A stretch of DNA of 64,000 nucleotides from an uncultured Spirochaetaceae bacterium (GTDB lineage: Bacteria; Spirochaetota; Spirochaetia; Sphaerochaetales; Sphaerochaetaceae). This document shows, one piece after another, positions 16,996-25,778 of the stretch. Made by a program: the position numbers and the translations under genes. The DNA is taken from NCBI GenBank assembly GCA_944389105.1, contig CALXLD010000006.1, forward strand, positions 124,001 through 188,000, written 5' to 3'. Under the pieces are notes generated by a model. It worked only from the letters and a program-made list of their open reading frames with translations. It ran no database searches and was not told where the DNA came from. Within the stretch, counting starts at the first letter, position 1. Every line of letters starts with the position of its first letter.

Positions 16996-19900
16996 TTAGA
17001 TTGTCTCTCCGAGAACCTCACCGCATCTCTGATAGAATGCAAGTCTTTCCTTTGCATCCTCTGCAGCTGCAGCGAAGAGCTCATCAGCCTGATCCGGGTT
17101 CGTCTTATAGAGAGAAGCATATCTTGTCTCTCCCTTGATGAACTCAAGATAATCAGCTGTTGCTGGCTTTGTCTCCCAGATGAATCTCTTTCCAGCCTCA
17201 AGGCGTGGATCGAAGCGGTAAAGCGGCCAGTATCCAGCTTCAACAGCCTTCTTTGCCTCAACCTGAGAATATCTCATGTTGATACCATGGTTGATACATG
17301 GAGCATAGCAGAAGACAATTGACGGTCCCTGATAAGCAACAGCTTCCTGAAGTGCCTTCTGAGCCTGGAGTCTGTTATAGCCAAGAGCAACAGAAGCGAC
17401 ATATGCATGGCCATAGCTCATCATCATGAAGCCCATGTTCTTCTTTCCAACCTTCTTACCAGCATTAGCAAACTTCGCAACTGCTGCCATAGGTGTGGAC
17501 TTGGAAGCCTGTCCGCCAGTATTGGAGTAAACCTCTGTATCGAGAACAAGGATTGTAACGTTCTTTCCAGAAGCAACAACATGGTCAACACCACCGAATC
17601 CGATGTCGTATGCCCAGCCGTCGCCACCGATGATGATCACATCCTTCTCTGAGAAGTAATCCTGAAGCTCTACGATCTTGCTGAGAATGATCTGAGCCTC
17701 AGCATCGGATGCCTTCTCCTTTGCAAGAACCGCCTGGACTTCCTTCTGTGCTGTGATGGAAGCCTCAGTTGTATCCTCCCAAAGTGAATAGCACTTCTCA
17801 ATAGCTGCCTTAAGCTCTGCAGAACATCCCTTTGCAATAAGCTCATCACACTTCATTCTGAGAAGATTCCTGTTGGAATCAACAGCAAGGCGCATACCAA
17901 GACCATACTCTGCATTGTCCTCAAAGAGTGAGTTGCCCCAAGCTGGTCCACGGCCATCAGCTCTCTTTGTATAAGGAATTGTCGGGAATGTTCCTGAATA
18001 GATTGAAGAACAGCCTGTTGCATTAGCAATTACTGCTCTCTCTCCGCAGATCTGGCTGAGCATCTTAACATATGGAGTTTCACCACAACCTGCACATGCT
18101 CCGGAGAACTCGAAGAGTGGCTGCTTGAACTGCAGACCCTTTACTGTTCCCATGTTGAGACCATCAAGGTTGTCATAAGTGAGGCTCTCGAAATATGTTG
18201 CATTCTCGATCTCGCCATTTGCTCTCTCTTCAGCAATCGGCTTAAGCTCAAGAGCCTTCTCCTTTGCAGGACATGCTTCAACACAGACGCCGCATCCCTG
18301 GCAGTCCTCTGTATAGACCTGGATCTTGAACATGAGGTTTCTGTCATTCTTTGTATTTGACTTGATAGCATGGAATGTAGCTGGTGCCTTCTCCATATCC
18401 TCAGGAGTAATCTGCTTAGCGCGGATAGCTGCATGCGGACAGGACTGTACACACTGGTTGCACTGAATACACTTTGTGCTGTCCCAATGAGGAACATAAG
18501 CTGCAACACCTCTCTTCTCGAGCTTTGCAGTTCCTGTAGGAAGCTTTCCATCGAAAGACATCTGGGAAACAGGAATGTCATTGCCCTCAAGGTGCATGAT
18601 GCGCTCGATTACATTCTTTGTGAAATCATCGGCATCCTCTGGAACAAGTCTCTTCGGCTCATAGCTCTTTGTAATTTCTGCTGGAACCTTAACCTCTACA
18701 AGTGCTGCAGAAGCTGCATCTACAGCTGCCCAGTTCTTGTTTACAACCTCTTCACCCTTCTTGAGGAATGTCTTCTTGATGTACTTCTTGATAAGCTCAA
18801 TAGCCTCTGTCTCAGGAAGAACATTAGCGATCTTGAAGAATGCAGCCTGCATAACAGTGTTGATTCTGTTGCCAAGACCTACGCTTCTTGCGATATCGAG
18901 AGCATCGATATTGTAGAAGTGGATGTGCTTGTTGATGATCTGCTCCTGCATATCCTTTGTAAGGTGCTCGAAAACCTCATCTGAAGGAATCTGGCTGTTG
19001 AGGAGGAATACACCATTCTCCTTAAGAGCAGAAAGCATATCATAGCGTCCGATGTATGCCGGGTTATGGCATGCAACAAAGTCTGCATGGTCAATAAGCC
19101 ATGGCATATCAAGCTTACCCTTTCCGAATCTGAGGTGGGAAATCGTAATACCACCGGACTTCTTCGAATCATAAGCAAAGTATGCCTGAGCGTTCATATC
19201 TGTATTGTCGCCGATGATCTTGATGGAGTTCTTGTTAGCACCGACTGTACCGTCAGAGCCAAGGCCCCAGAACATACAGGAAACAACACCTTCCGGAGTA
19301 ACATCAATCTTGTCACCTACAGGGATTGAGCGGCCAGTAACATCATCGTTGATACCAACTGTGAAGTCATGCCATGCATCATCGCGTGCAAGGAAATCAA
19401 ATACTGCCTTTGCATGTGTAGGTGTGAAGTCCTTTGAGGAAAGTCCATAGCGGCCTCCGATGATCTTCATACCTGTTCTTCCCTGCTGAGCAAGAGCTGT
19501 TACGACATCTTCATAGAGAGGCTCTCCAAGAGCGCCTGGCTCCTTTGTTCTGTCCATCACAGCAATTCTCTTTGCTGTTGCAGGAATGCATGCAACAAAA
19601 TCCTTTGCTGAGAATGGTCTGTAAAGTCTTACCTTAACAAGACCGACCTTGCCGCCGTTCTTGTTGATATAATCCACAACCCACTCGAATGTATCAGCTG
19701 CTGAACCCATGATGATAATAACATCTGTAGCATCTGGAGCACCGACATAATCGAAGAGATGATACTGTCTGCCTGTAAGACCAGCGACCTTGTCCATGTA
19801 TTTCTGAACAATGCCTGGAACAGCATCATAATATGGATTGACTGTCTCTCTTCCCTGGAAGTAAACATCTTCGTTCTGAGCAGCAACCTTTGTCATTGGA

Positions 19901-20538
19901 TGCTCTGGGCGCTGTGCACGTGAGCGGAAGCGCTCGATGTACTTCTCGTCAACGAGAGTGCGGATTTCATCATAAGAGATTTCCTCAACCTTCTGAATCT
20001 CATGAGATGTTCTGAATCCATCAAAGAATGCAAGGAAAGGAACCTGTGACTCAAGAGTTGCAAGATGAGCTACAAGAGCCATATCCATGGTCTCCTGGAT
20101 TGAGGATGCACATGTCATTGCGAAACCAGTATTGCGGCATGCCATGACGTCGGAGTGATCACCAAAAATCGAGAGAGACTGAGCTGCAAGGGATCTTGCA
20201 GATACATGGAAGACTGTCGGAATCATCTCACCAGCAATCTTATACATGTTAGGAATCATCAGGAGAAGTCCCTGAGATGCCGTGAATGTGGTTGTCAGAG
20301 CACCTGCTGCAAGAGAACCATGAACTGCTCCAGCGGCACCTGCCTCTGACTGCATTTCCATGATGTCTACTTTCTTGCCCCAGAGGTTCTCGCGGCCTGT
20401 AGAAGACCACTGCTCTGCATACTCGCCCATTGGTGAGGACGGAGTAATCGGGTAAATAGCGGCTACATCACTGAAGGCATAAGCTATATGCGCCGCAGCG
20501 GTGTTTCCGTCAATGGTAACCATTTTCTTGTCTGCCAT
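16996..20538 (-). CDS. nifJ: Pyruvate:ferredoxin (flavodoxin) oxidoreductase
   Basis: The product has 1180 residues, the size of single-chain PFOR. Domain order is conventional: the TPP pyrimidine domain with PITPSSPMGEYAEQW, the gamma and delta parts, a ferredoxin insert with CIQCNQCVQSCPHAAIR and CQGCGVCVEACP for two [4Fe-4S] clusters, and the TPP pyrophosphate domain with GCAGCGETPYVK, IGGDGWAYDIG and TEVYSNTGGQASKSTP. It oxidises pyruvate to acetyl-CoA and reduces ferredoxin, the standard anaerobic route. The ATG at 20538 follows AGGAG; an earlier start at 20562 is rejected. A sigma70-like promoter lies at 20613-20641. Confidence 0.97.
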   Translation of the reverse strand: MADKKMVTIDGNTAAAHIAYAFSDVAAIYPITPSSPMGEYAEQWSSTGRENLWGKKVDIMEMQSEAGAAGAVHGSLAAGALTTTFTASQGLLLMIPNMYKIAGEMIPTVFHVSARSLAAQSLSIFGDHSDVMACRNTGFAMTCASSIQETMDMALVAHLATLESQVPFLAFFDGFRTSHEIQKVEEISYDEIRTLVDEKYIERFRSRAQRPEHPMTKVAAQNEDVYFQGRETVNPYYDAVPGIVQKYMDKVAGLTGRQYHLFDYVGAPDATDVIIIMGSAADTFEWVVDYINKNGGKVGLVKVRLYRPFSAKDFVACIPATAKRIAVMDRTKEPGALGEPLYEDVVTALAQQGRTGMKIIGGRYGLSSKDFTPTHAKAVFDFLARDDAWHDFTVGINDDVTGRSIPVGDKIDVTPEGVVSCMFWGLGSDGTVGANKNSIKIIGDNTDMNAQAYFAYDSKKSGGITISHLRFGKGKLDMPWLIDHADFVACHNPAYIGRYDMLSALKENGVFLLNSQIPSDEVFEHLTKDMQEQIINKHIHFYNIDALDIARSVGLGNRINTVMQAAFFKIANVLPETEAIELIKKYIKKTFLKKGEEVVNKNWAAVDAASAALVEVKVPAEITKSYEPKRLVPEDADDFTKNVIERIMHLEGNDIPVSQMSFDGKLPTGTAKLEKRGVAAYVPHWDSTKCIQCNQCVQSCPHAAIRAKQITPEDMEKAPATFHAIKSNTKNDRNLMFKIQVYTEDCQGCGVCVEACPAKEKALELKPIAEERANGEIENATYFESLTYDNLDGLNMGTVKGLQFKQPLFEFSGACAGCGETPYVKMLSQICGERAVIANATGCSSIYSGTFPTIPYTKRADGRGPAWGNSLFEDNAEYGLGMRLAVDSNRNLLRMKCDELIAKGCSAELKAAIEKCYSLWEDTTEASITAQKEVQAVLAKEKASDAEAQIILSKIVELQDYFSEKDVIIIGGDGWAYDIGFGGVDHVVASGKNVTILVLDTEVYSNTGGQASKSTPMAAVAKFANAGKKVGKKNMGFMMMSYGHAYVASVALGYNRLQAQKALQEAVAYQGPSIVFCYAPCINHGINMRYSQVEAKKAVEAGYWPLYRFDPRLEAGKRFIWETKPATADYLEFIKGETRYASLYKTNPDQADELFAAAAEDAKERLAFYQRCGEVLGETI

Positions 20539-20612
20539 TTTCAACACTCCTAAATATTTCATGTGGCAATGCCACAGCCATAACCGATTAAGAGGGTATC
20601 AGCCAATTACAT

Positions 20613-20641
20613 AGAATATCGCAAGTCCTTAGAGAATACAA
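20613..20641 (-). promoter_or_regulatory. nifJ promoter
   Basis: On the minus strand TTGTAT (20636-20641) and TATTCT (20613-20618) are 17 bases apart. The predicted leader is about 68 bases and holds a GTGGCA/TGCCAC palindrome. Confidence 0.55.
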
Positions 20642-20667
20642 CCTTTAGGATGATACCTTAGTGTGTT

Positions 20668-20824
20668 AAAAAGAAGGAGAAGGAGCGGCTCCAGAAGGAT
20701 TCTGCTTAATATTTATACCGGAACTCCAGCAGAACGGGTTAGACCCAGCCTGCTCCATTATCCTTGAATGACTTGGTTAGCTATGGCTAACTTATTAATA
20801 TCACACACCCACTCTTTGAGTCAA
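20668..20824 (-). ncRNA. Possible small RNA or structured nifJ leader
   Basis: On the minus strand TTGACT (20819-20824), an 18-base spacer and TATTAA (20795-20800) form a promoter. The transcript would open with the hairpin GTTAGC-CATA-GCTAAC (20776-20791), then a longer stem built from AGCAG/CTGCT and GGGT/ACCC (20728-20754), and reach a T5 run at 20668-20672 after a pyrimidine-rich stretch. No open frame fits. It matches no RNA family I know; it lacks 4.5S, RNase P, tmRNA and tRNA signatures. Confidence 0.35.
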
Positions 20825-20855
20825 CTATATTTTCCAGCAACGATAAAACAATCGA

Positions 20856-20884
20856 GGGTACCCAATGATAAGCCCCGGGCACCC
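20856..20884 (-). terminator. Probable terminator after the 20896-21885 lipoprotein gene
   Basis: GGGTACCC (20856-20863) and GGGCACCC (20877-20884) can pair with one G-T, followed in the minus direction by TCGATTGTTTT. Confidence 0.5.
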
Positions 20885-20895
20885 TTCGGAAAGTA

Positions 20896-21885
20896 TCAGC
20901 GGAAAGGTCTGTCTGGTCTGCCGATTGCCACATTCCTTCCATTGATTGTCAGTCTGTATTCAGGGAAGCTGAGCCAGTCATCATCATATGCGTCAATCCT
21001 TCCATCAAATGAGATCGTAGACGAGGATATGTTTCTTGTACTGAACTCGCCGGAGACAATTCCTTCAAAGAAGAATCTGTCATCGCCGTACTCTTCAACA
21101 GAACCGTTTATCACGACATCCCTGAGGTTTATTCCATCGTCTGAATATGTTCCGATGCGGATATTCATCTTCGCCTTCTCATGATCATCGTCCTGGACGT
21201 CAAAGCTGTAGCTTCCGGTAACACTCGATGAATAACCTCCTTCAAGAGGGAAATCCGTGAATCGTATATCACCACCGATTACTTCAATATCATCCCTGTC
21301 TCCCCTTTCATAGCCAAGCTTTATCGTTCCCTCTATCTTTTCATGGGATATAGGGACTTCTCCAGGGGTACCGCTAATATCCTCAAGATGCTCAAAAGCC
21401 TCTTCAAATGCCTCCATCACATCATCCTGAACCTCATCGAATCCAGCGAGGAACATACGGAATGCGCGCTCCTCATCCGCTGTCATCGGCTCCGGAAGAG
21501 CAGATTCAGGAATATCTTTATTGTCTACCTTAATCTGGGGATCTGTCCCGTTTCCATCAGAAAGAACGAAGTAAAGCACCCTGGAATCTATATTCAGCTC
21601 AAGTACTGCATCCACTATATTGCCAGATCCATCAATCTCAAATGTGCCATTGATGACAGTCCCATCGTCTGCTTTGAATGAAGTCATTTTATATACATTC
21701 CCGCTTACGGAGACTCCATTCGTCTGGCCTACGGAATCAACAGCCTGGGTCATTGCCCTGACCGCAACAGTTGCGGCGGCTTCCGGGGAAGAATTTCCCA
21801 CATTTCCGCCAAGGTTACATGATGCAAGCATCAGCACAGCCATCAGGAGTATTGCGATGGCTGCCGGAAATTTTCTGATAGTCAT
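20896..21885 (-). CDS. Lipoprotein of unknown function
   Basis: The product has 329 residues with a signal peptide and lipobox LASC. The mature part is acidic and glycine/serine rich, with many short strand-like blocks (GTFEIDGSGNIVDAVLEL, SGEFSTRNISSSTISFDGRI), resembling a beta-sandwich or beta-helix surface protein. A middle segment (AFRMFLAGFDEVQDDVMEAF) is helical. AGGAG precedes the ATG. It sits alone between nifJ and the outer-membrane-like protein. No family is recognised, and no enzymatic motif is seen. Confidence 0.75.
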   Translation of the reverse strand: MTIRKFPAAIAILLMAVLMLASCNLGGNVGNSSPEAAATVAVRAMTQAVDSVGQTNGVSVSGNVYKMTSFKADDGTVINGTFEIDGSGNIVDAVLELNIDSRVLYFVLSDGNGTDPQIKVDNKDIPESALPEPMTADEERAFRMFLAGFDEVQDDVMEAFEEAFEHLEDISGTPGEVPISHEKIEGTIKLGYERGDRDDIEVIGGDIRFTDFPLEGGYSSSVTGSYSFDVQDDDHEKAKMNIRIGTYSDDGINLRDVVINGSVEEYGDDRFFFEGIVSGEFSTRNISSSTISFDGRIDAYDDDWLSFPEYRLTINGRNVAIGRPDRPFR

Positions 21886-21936
21886 AGTATTGCTCCTTTT
21901 TGTGTGATTATTGCATGGAAATCCAAAGGTTTCATC

Positions 21937-21984
21937 AGAAAAAAACGAGGCCGTTTCGCATCGTGAAATGCAGAACAGCCTCTC
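21937..21984 (-). terminator. Terminator after the outer-membrane-like protein gene
   Basis: In the minus direction an imperfect stem GAGGC...GCAT / ATGC...GGCCTC is followed by GTTTTTTT, 30 bases behind the stop at 22011. Confidence 0.65.
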
Positions 21985-22010
21985 CTATCAAGTTCTGTAA
22001 GAAGATCAGT

Positions 22011-22595
22011 TCAGAACAGATTGAACAGAGCAACTACCGAGAATCTTGTAGACTCCCACATAGGATTGAAGACACCGCCTATATCATTGTCACCAAAACC
22101 TGCCTGACCAGGAACAAGGGCATTAATGCCGATGCTTATTGCGGCAAGATTAACAGTAACACCTGCCCTATATACGAGCTTTGAATGCTGGAATGCATCA
22201 CCTGCATTCTCCATAGGAAGACCATTCATAGTCCAGCTATCGTTGGTCCTGCCTGTATACTGGAAATCGAACTGAGTACCGAGACCTAATGAGATGTCAA
22301 GGATATTTCCTATAGGAATATTGCCATTGATTGTCGGGATTGCCGCGATACTTACAGCAAAATCATCTCCGAATCCAATTGTTGCAGGTATATCTATGCT
22401 TAAATACTTTATCGGATTTATTCTCACGTCCGCACCAAAAGAAAAATTGTTCAGTGCCCAGAAATCATCCTCCTCAAGTTCGACAACCGTACGGTTATAT
22501 GAAACAAGAGGTCCTATCTGTAAGAACGGTGTAGCCATAAGTGATACAGGAATTACTGCAATTAATAGCAATACAGCAATAAGTTTTCTCTTCAT
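22011..22595 (-). CDS. Small outer-membrane beta-barrel-like protein
   Basis: The product has 194 residues. It has a signal peptide with a cut likely after SLMA, then alternating amphipathic strands (FGADVRINPIKYLSIDIPATIGFG, GVTVNLAAISIGINALV) and a terminal aromatic residue in VVALFNLF, the usual outer-membrane insertion signal. AGGAGG precedes the ATG at 22595; an upstream in-frame start is rejected for lack of a ribosome site. The protein resembles the small porin-like or OmpA-barrel proteins of spirochaetes, but I cannot name a family. Transport or structural roles are both possible. Confidence 0.72.
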   Translation of the reverse strand: MKRKLIAVLLLIAVIPVSLMATPFLQIGPLVSYNRTVVELEEDDFWALNNFSFGADVRINPIKYLSIDIPATIGFGDDFAVSIAAIPTINGNIPIGNILDISLGLGTQFDFQYTGRTNDSWTMNGLPMENAGDAFQHSKLVYRAGVTVNLAAISIGINALVPGQAGFGDNDIGGVFNPMWESTRFSVVALFNLF

Positions 22596-22734
22596 TAAGT
22601 TTCCTCCTAAAACCATAATGAGCGGATCTCTCATCCATAATGGATTATTACATAAGATTTTCAGGAAAACCACATCTGCTGAAGGAAACACGAAAAAAAC
22701 ACATAAGCCCTTATCCTTCTGTATTTCTTCACAG

Positions 22735-22766
22735 AAAAGTCCTCCAGAGCTGAATCTCTGAAGGAC
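22735..22766 (-). terminator. gdhA terminator
   Basis: In the minus direction GTCCTTCAGAG pairs with CTCTGGAGGAC (one mismatch) and TTTTCTG follows. It lies 19 bases behind the gdhA stop. Confidence 0.75.
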
Positions 22767-22784
22767 CCAGAAGGAGGAAAAACT

Positions 22785-24122
22785 TCAATAGCCCTGGTCA
22801 CACATAGCATCAGCTACTTTCCTGAATCCTGCTATATTCGCACCCTTTACATAATCAATATAGCCATCATCCCCTTTTCCATGGGTAACACATTCCGTGT
22901 GTATAGATCTCATTATGGCTTTCAGTTTCTCATCAACCTCTTCCGCTGGCCAGAAATAATGCATTGCATTCTGGCTCATCTCAAGGCCGGAAACGGCAAC
23001 GCCGCCTGCATTTGCAGCTTTTCCCGGAGCAAACAGTATATGGTTATTCCTGAAGCATTCGATTGCTTCTGCCGTACAGCCCATATTCGAAGTCTCTACT
23101 ACATATCTGACTCCGTTGTTTATGAGATTTTCAGCATCTTCCTTCCCAAGCTCATTCTGAATAGCTGCAGGGAAAGCAAGATCAACAGGAACCTCCCATG
23201 GCTTCCTTCCAGGAATAAACTCAGCATTGAAACGTGCTGCATAGGGTTTGACGACATCATTATTGCTTGCCCTGAGCTGAAGCATATATGCCCATTTCTC
23301 AGGTGTGTTTATTCCGTTCTCATCATAAATGTATCCATCAGGACCTGAGATCGTGACGACCTTGGCACCAAGCTGGGAAGCCTTCATGACAGCACCCCAT
23401 GCCACGTTGCCGAATCCGGAAACAGCAATACGCTTGCCTCTCATCTCCTCTCCATGTTCATGGAGCATGTTCTCCGCAAAGTACATAGTCCCGTATCCGG
23501 TAGCTTCCGGCCTGATCCTTGAACCTCCCCATCCAAAGCCTTTTCCTGTAAGGACTCCGGTATTCTCCGTAACTATGCGTCTGTATTGGCCATAGAGGTA
23601 TCCGATTTCCCTTGCACCTACTCCGATATCTCCAGCAGGAACATCTGTATCAGGACCTATATATTTATATAATTCCGTCATGAATGACCGGCAGAAACGG
23701 AGGATTTCTGCATCCGAACGTCCTTTTGGAGAGAAATCAGAGCCACCCTTCCCTCCTCCCATAGGAAGCGTTGTAAGAGCGTTCTTGAAAGTCTGTTCGA
23801 AGCCGAGGAACTTCATCGTTCCCTCTGTAACAGAAGCATGAAAACGAAGACCTCCTTTATATGGTCCAAGAGCATTGTTAAACTGAACCCTGTAGCCTCT
23901 GTTTACCCGTATATTACCATCATCATCTTCCCATTCTACCTTGAAGGAAATAACCCTATCAGGTTCGGTAATACGCTCAAGAATCCTGTTCCGTATATAT
24001 CTGGGATTATCATTGACTGTATCGATAACCGACTCTACAACCTCTCTGACAGCCTGGATGAATTCCGGCTCAGCCGGATTCCTCTTCTCAATATCCTGCA
24101 TGAAATCATCTAAGCGATACAC
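22785..24122 (-). CDS. gdhA: Glutamate dehydrogenase (hexameric, bacterial class)
   Basis: The product has 445 residues from a GTG at 24122; E. coli GdhA has 447. Conserved parts include RVQFNNALGPYKGGLRFH, the catalytic-lysine region PMGGGKGGSDF, DTDVPAGDIGVGAREIGYL, the Rossmann segment RIAVSGFGNVAWGA, and the C-terminal NAGGVAVSGLEMSQN. It interconverts 2-oxoglutarate plus ammonia and glutamate with NAD(P)H. AAGGAGG lies five bases before the GTG. A TTG further upstream in frame is actually the -35 hexamer of the promoter, so it cannot be the start. This gene stands alone between two terminators. Confidence 0.96.
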   Translation of the reverse strand: MYRLDDFMQDIEKRNPAEPEFIQAVREVVESVIDTVNDNPRYIRNRILERITEPDRVISFKVEWEDDDGNIRVNRGYRVQFNNALGPYKGGLRFHASVTEGTMKFLGFEQTFKNALTTLPMGGGKGGSDFSPKGRSDAEILRFCRSFMTELYKYIGPDTDVPAGDIGVGAREIGYLYGQYRRIVTENTGVLTGKGFGWGGSRIRPEATGYGTMYFAENMLHEHGEEMRGKRIAVSGFGNVAWGAVMKASQLGAKVVTISGPDGYIYDENGINTPEKWAYMLQLRASNNDVVKPYAARFNAEFIPGRKPWEVPVDLAFPAAIQNELGKEDAENLINNGVRYVVETSNMGCTAEAIECFRNNHILFAPGKAANAGGVAVSGLEMSQNAMHYFWPAEEVDEKLKAIMRSIHTECVTHGKGDDGYIDYVKGANIAGFRKVADAMCDQGY

Positions 24123-24138
24123 AACTGCCTCCTTCTTC

Positions 24139-24167
24139 AGATTAAGGCAGGGTATTTTAACAGTCAA
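24139..24167 (-). promoter_or_regulatory. gdhA promoter
   Basis: On the minus strand TTGACT (24162-24167) and TAATCT (24139-24144) are separated by 17 bases. The message would begin about ten bases before AAGGAGG, giving a very short leader and supporting the GTG start. Confidence 0.75.
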
Positions 24168-24173
24168 CAGAAA

Positions 24174-24208
24174 GATACATCAGAATCTCTTTACAATTCT
24201 GATGTATC
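24174..24208 (-). terminator. Terminator of the liv operon
   Basis: GATACATCAGAAT (24174-24186) and ATTCTGATGTATC (24196-24208) form a perfect 13-pair stem over nine bases, followed in the minus direction by TTTCTGTT. It stands directly upstream of the gdhA -35, so a second role as a control element for gdhA is possible. Confidence 0.65.
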
Positions 24209-24241
24209 CATAAATTGTATAGGAATTTTATTGTGATTTAC

Positions 24242-24940
24242 TCACTTCCCAAGATAAGCTTTCTTGACTGCATCGTTGACAAGAAGCTCACTTCCCTTTC
24301 CTGTAAGCGTTATTCTTCCCGTCTCCATGACATACCCGACATCCGCAACCTGAAGAGCCATATTCGCATTCTGCTCAACAAGCAGGATAGTCACTCCTTC
24401 CCTGCTTATCTTCCTGATAATCGAGAAGATGTCGCGGACAACAAGAGGGGCAAGGCCAAGAGATGGTTCATCCATCATCATGATCTTCGGTCTGGACATA
24501 AGAGCTCTTCCGACGGCAAGCATCTGCTGCTCACCTCCGGAGAGCGTTCCTCCATACTGCCAGCTTCTTTCCCTGAGACGTGGAAAAAGAGAGTAAACCC
24601 AGTCAATATCTTCCTCTATGTTATCCTTTCTCAGGTATGCACCGATCTTCAGATTCTCGAGAACCGTAAGATCCGGGAAGATCTTCCTGCCTTCCGGCAC
24701 AAGAGTTATGCCCTTTCCGACAATATAAGCAGGATCTTTTCCTGTTATATCCTCACCCATGAACTCAATCTTTCCTGTACGAGGCTTAACAAGTCCTGCA
24801 ATGGTTCTGAGCGTCGTGGATTTTCCAGCACCATTTGCTCCGATAAGGGTTACAATCGTGCCCTCCTCCACCGAGAATGAAATATCCCTGACAGCTTCGA
24901 TGCCGCCATAATTCACAGACAATCCCTTTATCTCAAACAT
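24242..24940 (-). CDS. livF: Branched-chain amino acid ABC transporter ATPase LivF
   Basis: The product has 232 residues with a single ABC domain: GANGAGKST (Walker A), LSGGEQQMLAVGRAL (signature), MMDEPSLGLAPL (Walker B) and a late H-loop position in LLVEQNANMA, the LivF hallmark. The ATG at 24940 overlaps the livG end by eight bases; a longer in-frame version lies inside livG. It powers uptake with LivG, LivH and LivM. The pairing with livG and the operon order make the role secure; the exact amino acid is inferred from family. Confidence 0.94.
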   Translation of the reverse strand: MFEIKGLSVNYGGIEAVRDISFSVEEGTIVTLIGANGAGKSTTLRTIAGLVKPRTGKIEFMGEDITGKDPAYIVGKGITLVPEGRKIFPDLTVLENLKIGAYLRKDNIEEDIDWVYSLFPRLRERSWQYGGTLSGGEQQMLAVGRALMSRPKIMMMDEPSLGLAPLVVRDIFSIIRKISREGVTILLVEQNANMALQVADVGYVMETGRITLTGKGSELLVNDAVKKAYLGK

Positions 24941-25778
24941 CTTCAGCAACCCCCAGATACGCATCGATGACACGCTGATTATTCTGAACTTCATCAGGAG
25001 TGCCTTCTGCTATTAAGGAACCGAAATCCAGAACATAAATCCTGTCAGAAATCCCCATTACAAGATCCATATGATGCTCAATCATCAGAACTGTAAGATC
25101 ATAGCGTTCCTTGATCTGCCTGATGAACGCAGAAAGCTCCTGCGTCTCCTGCGGATTCATTCCGGCAGCAGGTTCATCCAGAAGAAGCAGATGAGGTCTT
25201 GTGGCAAGAGCACGAGCTATCTCAAGTCTCCGCTGAAGACCATATGGAAGGCTCGTTGCAAGATCATCACGATGAGAGAGAAGCCCCTGCTCTTCCAGAA
25301 GCTTCTCAGCATCTTCTGCCATGCTTTTCTCCTCCCTCCAGCTCAGACGCAGTACAGCAGAGAAGACATTCTCCTTTGCTCTGACATGCATGGCGGTAAG
25401 CACGTTCTCAAATACAGTCATGCTCCTGAATAGCCTTATATTCTGGAATGTCCTTGCGATACCGAGCTTGGTAATCTCATCAGGAGTAGGATTCAGGATC
25501 TTCTCATCGGCGTATTTCCCCGATTCCTGCCCTGCGTATATTTTCCTCATCCTGCCGGTAGGATGATTCCTTATGATAGCTTTCCCATCATAGGAAATCA
25601 CTCCATTTGAAGGCTCATACACACCGGTAATGCAGTTGAAAGCAGTGGTTTTTCCCGCGCCATTAGGCCCGATCAGGGCAACGATCTCCCCTTCTCCTAC
25701 ATGCATGGAAAGATTATTCACCGCAACAACGCCGCCAAACTGCATCGTCACATTTTCAAGCCTCAGGAGATCTTTCAT
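24933..25778 (-). CDS. livG: Branched-chain amino acid ABC transporter ATPase LivG
   Basis: The product has 281 residues, somewhat longer than the usual 255. It has GPNGAGKTTAFNCITG, the LivG-specific GIARTFQNIRLF, LPYGLQRRLEIARALA as signature, LLLDEPAAGMNPQET and MIEHHMDLVM. An insert of about 25 residues after the first strands (NHPTGRMRKIYAGQESGK) accounts for the extra length. The start overlaps the livM stop in an ATGA, so translation is coupled. It acts with LivF at the cytoplasmic face. Confidence 0.95.
   Translation of the reverse strand: MKDLLRLENVTMQFGGVVAVNNLSMHVGEGEIVALIGPNGAGKTTAFNCITGVYEPSNGVISYDGKAIIRNHPTGRMRKIYAGQESGKYADEKILNPTPDEITKLGIARTFQNIRLFRSMTVFENVLTAMHVRAKENVFSAVLRLSWREEKSMAEDAEKLLEEQGLLSHRDDLATSLPYGLQRRLEIARALATRPHLLLLDEPAAGMNPQETQELSAFIRQIKERYDLTVLMIEHHMDLVMGISDRIYVLDFGSLIAEGTPDEVQNNQRVIDAYLGVAEDV

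Larger units (their letters stand above)
20539..20895. other. Regulatory region between nifJ and the lipoprotein gene
   Basis: This 357-base stretch holds no convincing gene. From right to left it contains the lipoprotein terminator (20856-20884), a second promoter-like pair with two stem-loops (20668-20824), the nifJ promoter (20613-20641) and a GTGGCA-A-TGCCAC palindrome (20563-20575) in the nifJ leader. The palindrome could be an operator or leader hairpin. Confidence 0.6.

Noticed and set aside
16914..17261. 116-codon N-terminal extension of the nuclease frame
   Set aside because: It overlaps nifJ and its terminator, lacks homology, and would hide the signal peptide that starts at 16913.
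20680..20758. tRNA-like stretch (GGAGC ... GCTCCA, about 75 bases)
   Set aside because: No T-arm GGTTCGA-type sequence and no proper anticodon stem; the end pairing is only five bases.
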